Assembly: GCF_014851395.1 (NCBI RefSeq)
Contig: NW_024044459.1
Span: 20,927,918 to 20,991,917, forward strand
Direction of reading: 5' to 3'
DNA from: Micropterus salmoides
Lineage: Eukaryota; Chordata; Actinopteri; Centrarchiformes; Centrarchidae
DNA: 64,000 nucleotides
Below are positions 1 to 13,786 of the stretch, piece by piece; within the stretch, counting starts at the first letter, position 1; each line of letters starts with the position of its first letter. The notes under the pieces are model-generated. The model did no database searches, had not been told where the DNA came from, and saw nothing but the letters and a program-made list of their open reading frames with translations. The position numbers were made by a program, and so were the translations under genes.

Positions 1-437
1 CACAGCAGCTCAACAGGGAAATAGAGTCCAGGGAAACACAAAGTAGGAATTTTTGACTAAAAAGGCTATAGCTTTTTAAGCTATCCACTTGAATTTTGTA
101 CACAACAGGGACTATGCACTTTATCCTCCATCACTTACACCAAAAGTGCATTAGGAAGGGATCTCTTAATGGTCAGTATGAATAGGACACAGCAAGATAC
201 AGCAAGCAAAACCTTTTTTTAGTGCTCATATGATGGATGCCTGGCTACTGTTTTAGGACAGACTTGAAAATATGTGAACCTACCCTTTAATGTATGTATT
301 TGAGTTGTAAATTATGCCAAATGTAAATGGCGCGATGCACACACTTCCATGAGCAAATTCATTGGAATTATCAGGAAAATCAATTTCCCTGTTATAACAG
401 TGCTGTGAGATCACAGATTATAACCAGCAGCACTCAC
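1..437. other. dock8 intron 15 (partial)
   Basis: AT-rich intronic sequence at the left edge. I see no exon, no splice-flanked DHR-1 continuation and no recognisable repeat in it. Confidence 0.7.
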
Positions 438-555
438 AGGCATGGAGCAGGCCGGGTCCTCTCCACTCATAAACTGGATTTTGATGGAGATGTTTCTTGA
501 TGATGTAAGCCTGTTAACAAAGTTTAGCCTCTGGGGGTAGACATAGAGCAGGTTC
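438..555 (-). CDS. dock8: dock8 coding exon 15 (start of DHR-1)
   Basis: 118 nt, residues 555-594. It reads NLLYVYPQRLNFVNRLTSSR then NISIKIQFMSGEDP. The acceptor is atatag and the donor gtgagtgc. This is the last dock8 exon I can find; the next one (starting VIFGKSS in human) is not in 1-437. Confidence 0.93.
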
Positions 556-3500
556 CTATATAGAAAAGAGAAGAGGGAAAGAGTTTGCGGGAAAACTTCC
601 TGTTTAATTAATACATGAAAAAATCATGCAAAACCTTTGTGTAATAAAATCAAGCAGTCCCACTATACATCACAAGATGGCACTTTCTGTACAGCTACAG
701 CAAAGTCATGTGGCTGTAAGGTGACAGTAATGTCACAGAAAAGTCAGAACAACCAGTAATTTACTGTGACCTGTGGTTTTAATACTACACTGTAATCTGT
801 CTTGAAACCTGGAATACAGGGAAATACCGCAGAGTACAATGAACGAATGCTCAGAGAATGTCACGATGTAATTGCCATGCACAGGACTTGTTCACACATG
901 AAGTTACTAATGCCTTGTTACAAGAGAAACCATTTTGGAACAGAGTGTTGATTTAAACCTCTGCTCACACAGGCAACCTCCCTTGTGTTACACTATGAGG
1001 CAATTTCACAGGTAGCCTGTATGGAAAGGCCTAAAAATAGGCAGTACAGTAAAAAGAGCAAAGCCACAAAGTGATGCCAGCTCTTGAGTGATGAGTACAG
1101 AATGACTGTTGCCTCTACCCTTTCAAAGAAGTAAACTGTCTGTCGAGGAAACAAACCTTGTTCAAGCCATGAATCACTTGCTTTTCAAAACCTTGTTTGT
1201 ATTGCATCCTGTTGAGGTGCAAGTTGCGTATAAGCAGAGCTCCTTTACTCTGACAATCTACTTGATATACTTACAAAAATGTATAAAGATTTGGATCAGA
1301 AAAATAAAAATAAAAATCTTATTTCCTTCCCCTGTGTTGAGTAGCTGTGGATATAAAATGCCATATCCCAAAGTGTAAAAGTGTGTGATCATTCAGTTAT
1401 AACCCACCTGTAAATGCTGTGGGGGACATAAACCTCACTGGATGGAAACTCCAGCACCTCTTTGGTCAGCCGAGTATTCTTCTCTGCCACAGGTATCAGA
1501 GGGATGAGTTCAGTGGACAAACATGCCGATGGCGTGACGTGGACTGGAGACATGTCTAGTTTTATGGAACCTAGAAGACACAAGATAAGTGAAATTCACA
1601 AGTCAGTCACCTGCATAAACAGTGTACTGCATATATCATGTGATATCACGTCATGTCATTTGAATTCTTCACATAATCAATAACCAAACAGACACACACA
1701 GATAAAATAAATCCAAACTTTAAAGGAATAGTTCCACATTTTCTGGAAATACGCTTTTTCACTTTCCTACAGAGTAAGTTGAGAAATCAATCTTGTGTCT
1801 GGTTAGCTTAGCACAGCATAAAGACTAGTAATGGGGAAAAACAGCAAACTAGGTAACAAAATCTGCCAACCACCACCCCTACAGCTCACTAATTAAAACG
1901 TTATGTCTCATTTGAATCAAATTTGTTCGTACAAAATGTTTGTACAAGGCTAAAAACAACACGTTGGTGACGACAAGACTCCTGGAAGTAACTGCATCTA
2001 GCCAAAGAAATTGCCCAGCACATAAACCTTTACATCCAACAGACAGACATGAGAATGGTATCAATCTTCTCAACTCTCTGCAAGAAGCCAAATCATCCTA
2101 ATTCCCATAATGTAGAACTAATCCCTCAAATAATAAAGCAAAAAAGATGTGATGAGAGATGACCTGGTATTGTCTTGAATCTCCTCTGTGGAGTGGAGGT
2201 TTTCTTGATCTCAGCCAAGAACTTGAGCAAGTCCTCATCACTCAAACGATCTCCCTCCTGACACACGCACACACAGTTAACAACAGAGTGATTTAATTGA
2301 AAAGCCATGGTGACAAGAAGCAAACAACAACCTCCGAATATAATGTCAGAATAAAAAAAGTAAGTTGCAGCCTTTGCTTCAAAGATAATTTAGATGATTT
2401 TAACAGAGATGTCAATGCACAATTAGCAGTATTTATCCAAAGTCAGTGCTTCATGGTAAAAACATTACTAATGATGATGGAATAGCATGTTTGATCATAT
2501 GATGAGACAAGGCCAGGCTGTAACCACCAGTTTGTCTGTCTGATGTATTGTATCTTAGGTCTCAAGGAAGTAACACATTTTTTATAGATTCTTCTCTCCT
2601 TCGTGGATGTCAGACCTGTTTGAAGATGGGGCTGAGAGTGATGGTGGCAGGTTTGAACGCAGAAATGGTACAAAATTGATCATCAATGGTATTGTAACGT
2701 TCAGAATTCCTCCTGGGAAGCTGTGCTCTCCGGTCAATGCTGCTAGATTTACCTAGAAAAACAAAGTATAGTGGTCATGGGTCAAATGATGCACACACAG
2801 CTGTAAACATCTATGGAAATGCAGACACATGCGTGCAAGTCATCACAACATATATCTGTCAAACAAAGACACTAATCAGGAAAAACACACCTCCTTTTAA
2901 GCTGTCAGAGTCGGTGACATCGCGGTCTATCGCAGCAGTGGAGACAACCTCCATGATATTAACGGTTGTCCAGGCGAAGGGCATGCGATAGCGGCCCAGC
3001 CTCTGGCAGAACATCTCCGCCTGACCTCGCAGCTTCTCAAGCTTGTCCTTGTTCTGAAGGACCAAACGCAAAATTGAAAGTTATTAAAATGAATGCTAAA
3101 AATGTCTTCAACCTTAAAATATAAAATACAAGTTTATACGAGTTTTAATGAGGAAAGCAAAAAGTCAAAATGTGCAGTATGTTCTTAGTGATAAATAGTT
3201 GCTCTGCCACATACCTTTGTAGAGTCACATTCCTTCATTGTTATGTACGGGTCAGCACAGTCACTGATCTCTCCCTGCTGGAGAACCTTTTCAATCTATA
3301 ACACAGACAGGTCGCACATAAGCCTTTCCAAGCATCTCAAGGCATAAGGCATACATACAGCGAGAGAGCAAGAGATACAAAGGCAGCACTGCACTGAATT
3401 ACAGGATATATAAAACTGATTTGGGAGCAGGACTAAGTTACCCTGAACAAAATTATAAACACAACACTTTAGTTTTGCCCCCATTCATCATGAGCTGAAC

Positions 3501-6500
3501 TCAAAGATCTAAGACTTTGTACAAAACAGGCCTATTTCTCTCAAATATTGTTCACAAATCTGTCAAAATCTGTGTTAGTGAGCACTTCTCCTTTGCCGAG
3601 ATAATCCATCCACCTCACAGGTGTGGCAAGATGCTGATCAGACAGCATGGGTATTGCACAGATAATGCACAGCTCTGGTGGACATTCCTGCAGTCAGCAT
3701 GCCAAATGCACGCTGCCTCAAAACTTGCGACATCTGTGGCATTGTGCTGCGTGATGGAACTGCACATTTTCAAATGGCCTTTTATTGTGGCCATAATGAC
3801 AGATTTGTGAACAATATCTGAGAGAAATAGGCCTTTTGTGTATATAGAGAAAGTCTTAAATCTTTGAGTTCAGCTCATGATGAATGGGGGCAAAAACTAA
3901 AGTTTTGCGTTTATAATTTTGTTCAGTGTAAAGCCAGGAGAAAAGTAGCAGAATCATGTTACTTCTGCCACATACAGTGTTCTTTCATCAATGATATGGA
4001 TTTCATTATTACCTTGATGACCAGGTAGATATCTGGAGCAGGATAGGTGATGGAGAAGATGGCAGATCGGGCCAGGGAGGACGGATCCACATGTGGAGTG
4101 TGAGGTTTCAAGAAATTCTTAAACTGATCTGAGTTCAAATCAAAGTAGAAATTCTCTGATATCTGGAGGGAGACAGATGAAAAGTTTAACTTTTATTTAT
4201 TTACGTTTGTTGATAGAAGTTTTTACACATCAAATTCAGGACATAACAAAATGCAAAACATCACTAAATTTTTCTACAGGGTACTATGCTCGCTCCCTTT
4301 CTTTTCACCCTGTACAGATCAGACTTCAGACAAAACACAAGCAACCATCACCTGCAGATGCTCTCCAATGATCCTGCTATCGTTGGGCGTGTATCTGAAG
4401 GTAACAATCAGGAATACCAGGAGGTCATCGCTAACTTTGTCAACTGTTGTGAGCTTAACAGACTTTACATCAATGCCAGCAAAACAAAGGAGACGGTGGT
4501 AGACTTTTGCAGGAAGGATCATCACACTACACCGGTGAACATTCAGGGTTTGGATATCGGGATGGTCGGTACATACAAATACCTGGGTGTTCACCTCAAC
4601 AATAAACGGAACTGGTCCAACAACACAGATGTCTTGTTCAAGAAGAGCCAAAGTGCTAACGCAGGTCCTTCAATCCAGCGGCTGTCAGACTTTACAACAC
4701 AACAATGACATGAGGGAATACGGTTTGTTGTCTCTGTAACATCAATATGCAATATCAATGTTATTCATCACTTTTTTCACTTTACTTTTTAATTTCTCCT
4801 GTACCATGCAAATATATATTATAAAATACACGTATGTACATATAGATTATTTATTTACTCTACACTATTCTGCTGTAGATTTCTGCACCGTGCCATCTCC
4901 TTTCCTCGACCAGTGCAATGTTCATATCTGTCGCATCTATATATATTATGTTTATATAGCTCCTATTCTGTTATTCTTATTTTTCTATTTTTTGCCATCT
5001 GTTATATCTGGAGCTGCTGTAACAAACAAAATTTCCCCAGTGTGGGATCAATAAAGTCTTGTATTATCTAAAGCACAATGATTTAATTAATTATTTAGAA
5101 TGAGTTGAGAAATGTAAACATGCAAACCAAAGACTGATCCTGGAATATCATCTGTTCAGTCCACATCACCGTTGCCTTTCCAAATGACCTCAGGCTAGGA
5201 ACACAGCCATATGTCCTAATCTGGCCTGGTGTGCGTCATGTGATCCTGTTCACTAGAAAGCCATTAACTACTCTCCTTGATTCTGCTCATCCCATAGGAC
5301 CTCCATTACACTAACCACACCAAAGCAGACTCACAGGCAGCCAAAACTGGAATCCTCAAGACTCTAACTTTGATCAGATTACACACTCAGAAAAGTATTC
5401 TTGATCAAATGATGATTTTAAATCTGATTTTGTTAATAGCAGTCTAACAAGCAGCAAAGCAATACTCCTACATAGATTTTGAGATGGAGATGACCCTGTT
5501 CACTTTAAACAGGAGGCACATTTACTGCAAGAGTGAAAGTTCTCAAAAGACTGGAGTGGAGGAGTGCACCTCTCACTGACAAATGGAATTGCGGAAATCT
5601 TTTCTCAATAATCAAAAGCCAGCTGACTTAAATAGCATATTATGCTTTATATTCTCATTAAACAGTCATGTCAAACAAAGTCCAAGCACTTGTGAAAGGC
5701 AACCTTCAATCCACTATATTTGGATTCATTGTGACAGGAGGAATGTAGTAGCTCTTTTTAACATTACATGTTTGTCAGACCACAGAGGCGATGTGTCTGA
5801 CTGACTGACACACATTGTTTAAGAGCAAATGCATAACATTTTCTAATGGGACACACTTGTGTCAGTGTTGCCAACTTAGCAACTGCATAGCAAGATCTCG
5901 CGTGTTTGAAAACCCCTTTGACAACGTTATTCAAAAACTAAGAGCCAAGTGACAAACCTTACGATGCTTTTGGGCAGACATTAGTTACTTTCCCACAAAC
6001 ATTCTCTCATACAGCTCCATGAATCATCAGTTATACGGCTTACTGAGGCCGCTGCTTCAGTGACCAAGAAATATCTTGTCAACCAAACAAGAGACCAACT
6101 GAAACACGTGGCTATCTGATTACAGACTATCCTGCATGAAAAAACGCTGTGGTGTTGTTTCTGATCACTCACTGTGTCCTCTCAACAGGCCTGCAGACAC
6201 AGTCCAGTAAAACTAGGCTAGCATAGTCTTGTTGAATAACAACAAGAAGACTATTAAATGCCTAAAGTAAACTTGGAGAGAAACAGACATTTCTAAACTC
6301 TTTTACTGTGAGGACAAATCTGTATCTACTCTGAAACCTGTCTGTTTATATCCATGAATCTGATATCATAAGTAGGCCACTTGTTGGGTCAAATCCTGTG
6401 TCTCCACCTTGGCTGATGGACCACAGAGACATGGTTAATAACTAGAGTATTATATGGAATTATATGAACATCTGCTGCAGATTTCACAGATGCAAAACAG

Positions 6501-8419
6501 CAAAACTGATGTGAACAAAAAATAAACACAGACACAGAACAAAACAAACAAATTCCCAGGAGCGGCAGCAGTAAGGATGCGGGAAAAGAGAGAGAATGAG
6601 GCAAAGGGGCAGCAGGAATGTGGCAGAAAGTAAAATTTAACACTCTTGAGGAGACAGAGAAAAAGAAACAAGGGAACTGAAGAGAGCTGGAGAAAGACAG
6701 AAAGTCAAAAAGAAAGTAAAAACATGAGATATTCAGAGATAAATGGGTCAGCAGCAAAAGCTTCATAGTACAAATAAACCAAACTGACAAAACAAGCTGG
6801 ACAGTTTCTCCTTCACTCAGGTAGAGACATATTTCATAGCTCCTCAACAGTCTGTGCCTAATGTAATAGGCAGGAAGTCCACAAGGACACACTTTGGTTA
6901 AACACATAATAAAATGAGTCAACCTTAGCAAAATACCCGTGACAATGTGACACTTGAGCTCTGCTCTCATGGATATTCTCAACTTACAGTACACTCTTTG
7001 ACATATATACAAACTATTTCATTACAGTGCACAACTTATACTGTTTGTGTTATCCGAAGACCAGCTTATAGATAGACCATTTTCAAAATCATCATTTTAC
7101 CCATCCGACCATCTTAGAGTCATCATCATAGGAAGCAGCTGGGCAGCGCTGAGAAGAGGGCAAGACCGATGGCTAAAACCCCATCTCGTCTGAGTGATCT
7201 ATGAGCACTTAAGCACAAACTAAATCCTTCCAAACCCTTCACCCAAAAAACTATCCAGCTGTGTAAATCCACAAAAAAACATGCAAATGGCTCACAACAT
7301 GACGACCCCCAGGGGGCATAAATATGTGAGGATGATGAGACATGAAACCTTGTAGATTACACTGATCCCTCACTGCCAATAAACTACGACGGCCTCCCCG
7401 CATCAACAGGAGGCACATAACACACAATAATTACTACGACACAAGGATGGAAAAAAGACCAGAAACACTTCAATAAAATGAGATTTGCAGTAAACACTCT
7501 CCCCGAAATGCATTTTTAGGACTGTAGTTTGCCATCAAAGTCACGTGACCAGTGTTCCTTTCTGTTAATGAAGTTTTTCTCATTTCGACAAATGTCTTCA
7601 TTTTTGAGATGCTTCCGCTTGCTACATTACCACAAATTGTTACCAACAGCAACAATTGGGGTTCAATGTCTAGCACTACAACACTACGAACAGTAGCCTC
7701 AAAATAATCTATGTTGCTTTTGAATGTCCCATTTGAAAATTATTAACTATGAATTCAGACACGTATATTATTGAGGGAGTTTTGATACCATTTGGGTAAA
7801 CTTGGACCATGCATTATGCCTTTAATCATCTGTATTACTGCCTTTGTGCTTTGATTTCCCATCGTTGCTGTCAGCTTTACAGCTCGTTGTTTGTTTTATT
7901 GTCCAACCCCGGCACTATATTTGCCACGGTGAACGTGTCACACAAGTTTCCAGGACATGTTATAACATGCTTTTAGTCAACATTAGAAGCACAATTAAGA
8001 CAACAACGAAATTGTAAGGACTATTATGAAGCAAAGTTGTCTTACCTTTTTCTTCTCTTTCAGGTCATACAAGGCCATAGTGGCAAATATGGGCTCAATG
8101 TCAATCTCAAACCTATGAATCCAAGAAGGAAAAGGAAATAAGTAATTTAATAATAGCAAGAGAGACAAATACATTTTATACGTTTTTTCCTTTAGCTGTG
8201 CTTAGATTCTTTTTTTCATATTCTATTCTATTCCTGTAGATTATTGTTGTACCAGGAACCAACAAAATGAACTACAGTAAGTGATGAAATGTTTGAACTG
8301 AGGGTTAAAGGTTAAGGGGATGAAGTTTCCAAACCACCGCAAACAGAGAAATGAGTTCAACTAAAACATTTGCATTTTTATGGATTGCAAGAAGAACAAG
8401 TGAGATCAAGAGTGAAAGG

Positions 8420-8471
<52 letters not shown>

Positions 8472-11400
8472 CTGACAGAAAGCTGAAGAAGGAGACACAG
8501 AGTCTAAATCCCAAAGAGAGAGGGAGAAACAGTTATTTTCTGGAGAAGAACAGCAACCATTGCACAGCACTCCTCCACTCTCCCACACTGCGCTGTCCGT
8601 CACATCTACTACAAAGCCTTTTTGAAAAACAACCGCCTTGACTTCTAGGTCGTGATCAGATGTGACATAAAGAATGTACTGTATGTTAAACGCTAAGCAA
8701 AAGTCATTTTCATTAACATTTCCCTAACACACAAATAACTGTTGGTTCCTTGTCCAACTTCAACAAGAAACAGATAGCATCTGTTTAACCCCTCCCCCTT
8801 CAGTATCATGAAAATGTATGACATACTTGATGGTCTGGCATCGGACCAGGATGCGGTCTCCAGTGTGTTCTTTGGGGCAGTCAGGGATGGGCCGGATCTC
8901 TACCGCATCTTCCTGGAACACAATAGCAGAGAAAATTTTAAACCATGCAAAAAGAAATGGAGGAGGGGATTTGGGATCTTAAACAAGATTCACAAGTGTT
9001 CAAATACTAATTGTGAACACATGTAATTTTCCCTGCAGTATAGAGTCCACTTTTATAAAGGAACAGAGACAGTGTGCAACTACTTGTTATTTTCATTTTA
9101 TATTAATCTGCTGATTATTTTCTAGTTAATCATCTATAAAATATAAGAAAATAGTGAAAATAAAAAATAGTATTGTTTTAAAAGATGGTTGTAATGTTGT
9201 TGTAATGTCTTGTATTTATGGGAATTATTATTTCTCACATGTCTCATGAATATTGACAGACTAAAGATAAACCAGAGACAACATCAGATCCCCCTTGATG
9301 CAGCTAAGAGGACCAACAGCACTTGGGGGATGAAGCGTGGTATATTGGAGAGAAGGTGTACGACTGATTTTGCTCACATTAGTTTGCATCTTGGTGTGTA
9401 TGCCTTCTTAAATATTTTCAAAATCGGGCACAAAGAGAGTGACAGACTAACCCAAACCCACGTGGTTCCCACATGCTTGCATGTATATTACAGCATGACA
9501 GTACTAACTCCATCTATATCTCACCTCATCGGCCGGTGGGTACAGAGCAAACAGCTCGGGTAGTCTGTTCCCCTGCCGTGCATCCTGGTTGATGCGGTCC
9601 AGCTCCTCGTGGCTGCTGTAGGCCAGCAGCCCCTCCACTCTCTTGTCCGGGGTCAAAAACCGCAAGTTAAAGTCGGAGGAGGTCAGTGTGCGGCCAGAGT
9701 CATCACTCAGCCCCACTAGAGTTGGAGACTTGACCTGGGGCAAGGACAGAAAGAGAGGGTTAAGGGTGATGACAGGGGTTAGAGGGGGGAGAGGACAGAG
9801 AGAAGGGGGGGGGGGGGGCAATGAGAGAAAAACAAAGGATGAGGGGGTATTAAGGCAAAATATCAAGTTGGATGTTATTATAAGAGACATCAAAGAAAAT
9901 GGGTGCAGGGTAAAGAATGGATAATTGTTCAAAAGGTAGTTCTTCCTCCATTTAAACAATATTATTTAAATGGGGTTTGAGTAAATGGAAAAAAAAGGCA
10001 CGCATACTACTTGCCAACCTTACTGAACTTCCAAGAGATTCATGATTTTCCTCCCCAGTGTTCCCCCATGGCTTTACATCTCCCAACCTTCCTCCATTGT
10101 TTGATCAAACTACAAAATGTGTCATCTATAATGTATTTTCTAACAACAGAATATCAGGTCTATACTTCCACAGCATTTTATGAACCATCAACAACATATA
10201 CTGCAAAAATGCAGCCTCGATGGTTATGTTGTTAGCACACACAGCAAACAGCTAACGGGCACTTCAGCAGTCTAGACAGTTTCTGTTTTGGCCTGGAGAC
10301 AATGACAGTCTCTGTTATCTTCTGATCAAGGCTTACTGGAGAACACACAACACAGGCTCATGTTTATGTTCGCTGCATGCTGCATAAAGTGATGTGATAG
10401 GAGTCTTTTATATAAAAATGTTCAGTAGGTGCTTCCTTCTTTGTTATAAACTTGCAGTTTTCTTGTTGTATCTTCACAGTAATGTACAAAAAAGCCAATA
10501 CAGTCCAGGAAATAAGACCATTAACTTTTTGCATACAATGGAGTGGTATTACTGACTTGTCAGTAGGGATATCAATACAGTGTACATGAGCTGAACAGGT
10601 TCTGTAATCAAAGATCTTCCAGCAGGCTGATGGCTTGCCAGACAAAAATGATAGCAGCAAAGATGAACACCAAGCAGAGGCATGAGTTTAAAGCTTTTAA
10701 ATTTACTCACTTTATATAACAGTTTGATATGCAAATGTACTCAAATGCATCCTCTCAGACGAGTTAGGTCTAAGTGGAGAATCAAGCATCAGAAATGCAT
10801 AAAAGATGTCTTCTGATGTGCATGTTGTACAAAATATCTCTGTTGCCCTGTGGCTTCTGTTAGCTCCACCTTGTTTTCTGCTGTTTTGGATGGAATATAC
10901 AGGATGTAGCATGTATTGATATCACCAACCTCTACAATCTTTTACGAATAAATCCAAACTCTTACATTAAAATAAACAGTTTTTTCTATTTCCTTGGGAT
11001 GCCGGGGAAAGAGAAGCAAAGGCAACAAATACTTTTTGAGCATCTTTAAAACTTTGTTGTGCCTGTGGCTTAAAGTACCAACACATATTATTTCAAGTCT
11101 TATTTCACTTGCCAGGTGCTAAGAAGAACCTGTAATTTCTAATACATTGCCATAAAACTGTAATAAAATCAGCTGACTGGAGCATCCTCTGCCCATTGGT
11201 AAGAGGTCTCTCGGGCTGGCACTGGCACCTTATGGAATTACTCAGACTCAGCTACAGGGCAGGGCATAATCTCGCTGCTACCATGCTACATCCTGCTTTG
11301 AACAATCCCTGTTGCCACCCCTCTATCCTTGTCTCTTTCCTCCCACCATCCATCAATCTCACTTCCTGGTGCTCCAACCAAAGGCTACAACTGACCGAGC

Positions 11401-13752
11401 GTCCACCCTGGTGAAGCTTCCCCCTGTTGAGGCTTCAAGGGACCATCACACCATGATCCCAGGGCTATTGCTAAACCAGATTGGACCATAGAGAAAACCT
11501 ATTAAGCGCAGAAGGACAATAGTTCTGTTCTTCCCATCTCTGTCATTCTCTTTCTGGCATACAGATCATGGGAAGCCCGCAGCGGTAATTAGGGCTTTTT
11601 GGTTTGGGTGATTAACCAGAATTGGCAGGGATGGGGTGACGGGGGGGGAGATGTTACCCAGGGATGGCTGTGTAACTTGCCAGAGGCTGGGTGTGATGCT
11701 CACTGGGACTTGGATTGGTCGGGACTGTCTGATGCTGGGAGCAGGGGATTTGGCCGCTATTAGACAAAAGAGCTAGAGAGGGAAGTGAGAGAGGATGGGA
11801 ACTTGGCTCGAAAGAATGTCAGTGCAGTACTTAGGGAAGGATCTGAAATGAAATTAAAGGACTGAGCCATGCAGACGTAAGCTTATTTAAATAGTAGAAT
11901 AGAAAAAAATAGAATACCATGTGTTTAACCACAACATCTCTCTGACTATCTGGCTAAACACACAGAGGGGATGAGAGTATATAATATTCAGGTTTAGTTC
12001 TGTGTAAGCCAGGCTGACTAAACTTGACAGAGCCACAGTGGAACGAGTGATAGGAATAACAAAACGCTGTTGTGTTCATTATTAAAGCACCCCCCACCCC
12101 AGTCTCCCACCCCTCCCTCACATTTCACATTCAGTATTGTCGTCTCTCTAAAGCCTTGATCAGTATGGACTACCATACTGCTCTCACTTACTGGTCTTCC
12201 TCTCACAAAAGACACTTTAACTAAGTGCAACCTATTGGTATTCAAGGGCAACGTTACAAAGTAGTGTTTCTTGTAGTTCTGTTTAGGAAACAAACAATTT
12301 GGCAAAATGCACCTATTTGCTTGCCGAAGTCTGGTACCACTCTCATATATGTGCATTAAGTATAGAGACAGAGCACAGAAGCAATTAGCTTAGTTTAGCT
12401 TAGCATAAAGACTGAAAGCTTTCAAAAATCCAACTACCAGTGCCCTACTCACACTAATTAATAATTAACATGTGGTATCTCATTGTTTATATTTATTAGT
12501 ATTTTTTGGCTTTATTTGATGGACTCAACAGTCTGTACACACATGCAAAACTTATTGAGACAATTCATTTTAACAGAGTAATTGATTCCTTAGCTAGATC
12601 CGTTTCCTCTTCCTAGGCTTACGGTTTTGTGAATTGATACTCTGTGTCTTGTTTCATGTTTGTGTGCATGTTGTTTAAAACACTATTGCTGCTATCTTGG
12701 AAAGGGCTCCCATGGAAAAGACATTCTGTAATCTCAATGGGGCTTACTCGAGGAATAACAGTTCAACGTTCTGGCCAGCTCTTTTGCACAGTGCATCTGC
12801 TGGTTGCATGGCAATCTCACAAAACAAATAGATTTCAGAAAGTAACCCCTGGCTGTTGCTCATCAGAAGATAGTTCCAACACGTAACCCTCCAGTACAGC
12901 TACAAATTGTTATTTTTATTTTTCGGTTTGTGTACAAATTAAACAAACAAGGTACAAAATGTTCATTTGTGATCTTTATAGGTTTCTGGAGAGCCGGGCT
13001 GCTTAATTAAACTAATATGGCAAACTCAATCTTCTATTGGCTGTAGCTTCACATAAGAGTGACTCTGTTATAAGGACAAACTTTATATGAAAGCAAATTT
13101 CCCAAAATGTCACTATTCATTTGAATTTAGCTTCATATTAATAAAGTTAATACAAATGTGTATACTAAGCTCAACCCGAACTGGAATAATTTATTTAGTA
13201 TACTCACTTTAAAAAAGGAACCTAACCAAGCCAAAAACCATTTCAACAGCAACAAGCACATGTAGAATTGGACCTAATAAGTGCTGATACACAATAGTAG
13301 ACTGACTGAAACAATAGCAACAAGACATGTCTAAATAATTGTTAAGGACAGGATTAATTGAAGAAGGAAAGAAGTGAAGAATTATTCCAGTGTAGCAAGA
13401 GTGGCTCTGCAGAAGTGTTTCTGAAGAAGGCTACTATTGAGTAACAGATTGTTGGTTAAGATACAGGTTGAGTCAAACTTATACGTAGGAACCTTAGTTC
13501 AGGTTCTTAAATTAAAAGACTCGGGTTTGAGTAAGGATGTTAGTGTGGATTTCTTAAATGAAGATTTTCATATATAACTGGAACTCCAGACGGGGGCTGT
13601 GTGCGTTCAAATTTTGGTTGGCTGTGTTTGCGTGTCTTACTGGCTTCTGCTGTGGGTTCTCGGGCTGGACGTCATACTCAAAGGTCTGCTTCTGAAGGCG
13701 TTTGTGTAGGCCTGCTCGCTCCGAATATGTGCTCCAGCCATCCCCCTGGCAC

Positions 13753-13786
<34 letters not shown>

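Noticed and set aside
6389..7012. 207-codon minus-strand frame with hydrophobic, cysteine-rich product
   Set aside because: It lies opposite a purine-rich intronic tract, which forces Leu/Phe/Ser-rich reading. No homology, no splice context, and it sits within dock8 intron 8.
8305..8641. Several frames through the (TG)n tract encoding Cys-Val or His-Thr repeats
   Set aside because: These are translations of a microsatellite; the same applies to other CA/TG arrays in the window.
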